In this document: one piece after another, positions 48,701-64,000 of the stretch | Layout of the letters: every line of letters begins with the position of its first letter | How positions within the stretch are numbered: position 1 is the first letter of the stretch | DNA from: Phoronis australis | Lineage: Eukaryota; Phoronida; Phoronidae | Reading direction: 5' to 3' | Assembly: GCA_002633005.1 (NCBI GenBank) | Contig: NMRA01000033.1 | Span: 1,363,508 to 1,427,507 of the forward strand | Length of the DNA: 64,000 nucleotides | Made by a program: the position numbers and the translations under genes | The notes under the pieces: generated by a model | Seen by the model: only the letters and a program-made list of their open reading frames with translations | Told to the model about the DNA's origin: nothing | Databases searched by the model: none

Positions 48701-49003
48701 TATTGCCTATTTCTGGAATTTGGGACAAGCTCTGGTCTTCAGCAAAATTATTAATCTTTCACTCTCCCAAATTGGAGTTTCTTACCGTAAACACTAGTAG
48801 GCAAATTGTGCAGTTACATCGCCACACTGTCACTTATTCGCATAAAGTCAATTTGCTTGCTAGTATAGATCCTGACTATTTCACTTACACTTTGACAAGT
48901 TTACAAACTTTTACCGGGCAAACTCACACAGAATGTCTCAAGAATGCTGCCTAAACTGTAGAGGCAGAAGTCATTCTGACACAGGTGGTGCCACCTGGCA
49001 GGT

Positions 49004-63921
<14,918 letters not shown>

Positions 63922-64000
63922 TTTCTGTGATCTATTTTCTCAAAAGCTGGAGAGTAATCTGAAAAAACAATTGATAGATAAATATAACTTGGCAGCACTA

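Larger units (their letters stand above)
44881..49003. other. convergent intergenic interval and 3' UTRs
   Basis: The plus-strand gene ends at about 44.9 kb and the minus-strand gene's stop codon is at 49,004. A minus-strand AATAAA at 48,568-48,573 could end the latter's transcript. I see one unexplained open frame (45086) and a hairpin (45679), and otherwise AT-rich sequence without recognisable genes. Confidence 0.45.

Overview
This window is eukaryotic, almost certainly from an invertebrate animal. It has GT-AG introns, short coding exons separated by kilobases, tRNA genes with internal promoters and Pol III T-runs, many short non-autonomous DNA transposons, a solo LTR, and an ADP-ribose/ubiquitin gene of the PARP14/DTX3L kind. 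I cannot name the species. A marine invertebrate such as a lancelet, acorn worm, mollusc or cnidarian is a guess.

Layout. Positions 1-4.9 kb are repeat-dominated: a broken Ty3/gypsy reverse transcriptase remnant, two large foldback elements, a solo LTR with a 5-bp target duplication, and a MITE. A 154-nt exon occurs twice at 5.1 and 6.5 kb. From 5 to 37 kb the plus strand carries a scatter of short exons. Most have their own ATG with an upstream in-frame stop, and all of them leave in the same splice phase. They are candidate alternative 5' exons of a plus-strand gene whose common exons run from 38,114 to 43,959. Its poly(A) signal is at 44,875. That gene encodes a basic, Ser/Lys-rich protein of roughly 670-725 residues with an acidic tail, and I do not recognise it. 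A cluster of five identical tRNA-Asp(GTC) genes and three decayed copies lies on the minus strand at 24.5-34.9 kb, among these exons.

From 63,921 down to 49,004 a complete ten-exon minus-strand gene can be assembled. All splice phases agree and the total is 4,047 nt, or 1,348 residues. The order is RRM, KH-like domains, one macrodomain, a long Ser-rich basic linker, and a Deltex C-terminal (DTC) domain. No RING finger and no PARP catalytic domain are present. The two genes converge on a 5-kb interval at 44-49 kb.

The macro-DTC gene places in one chain the ADP-ribose-reading parts that mammals split between PARP9 and DTX3L. Its DTC appears to lack both the neighbouring RING and a catalytic Glu. 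The other notable feature is the apparent array of alternative first exons feeding one common acceptor.
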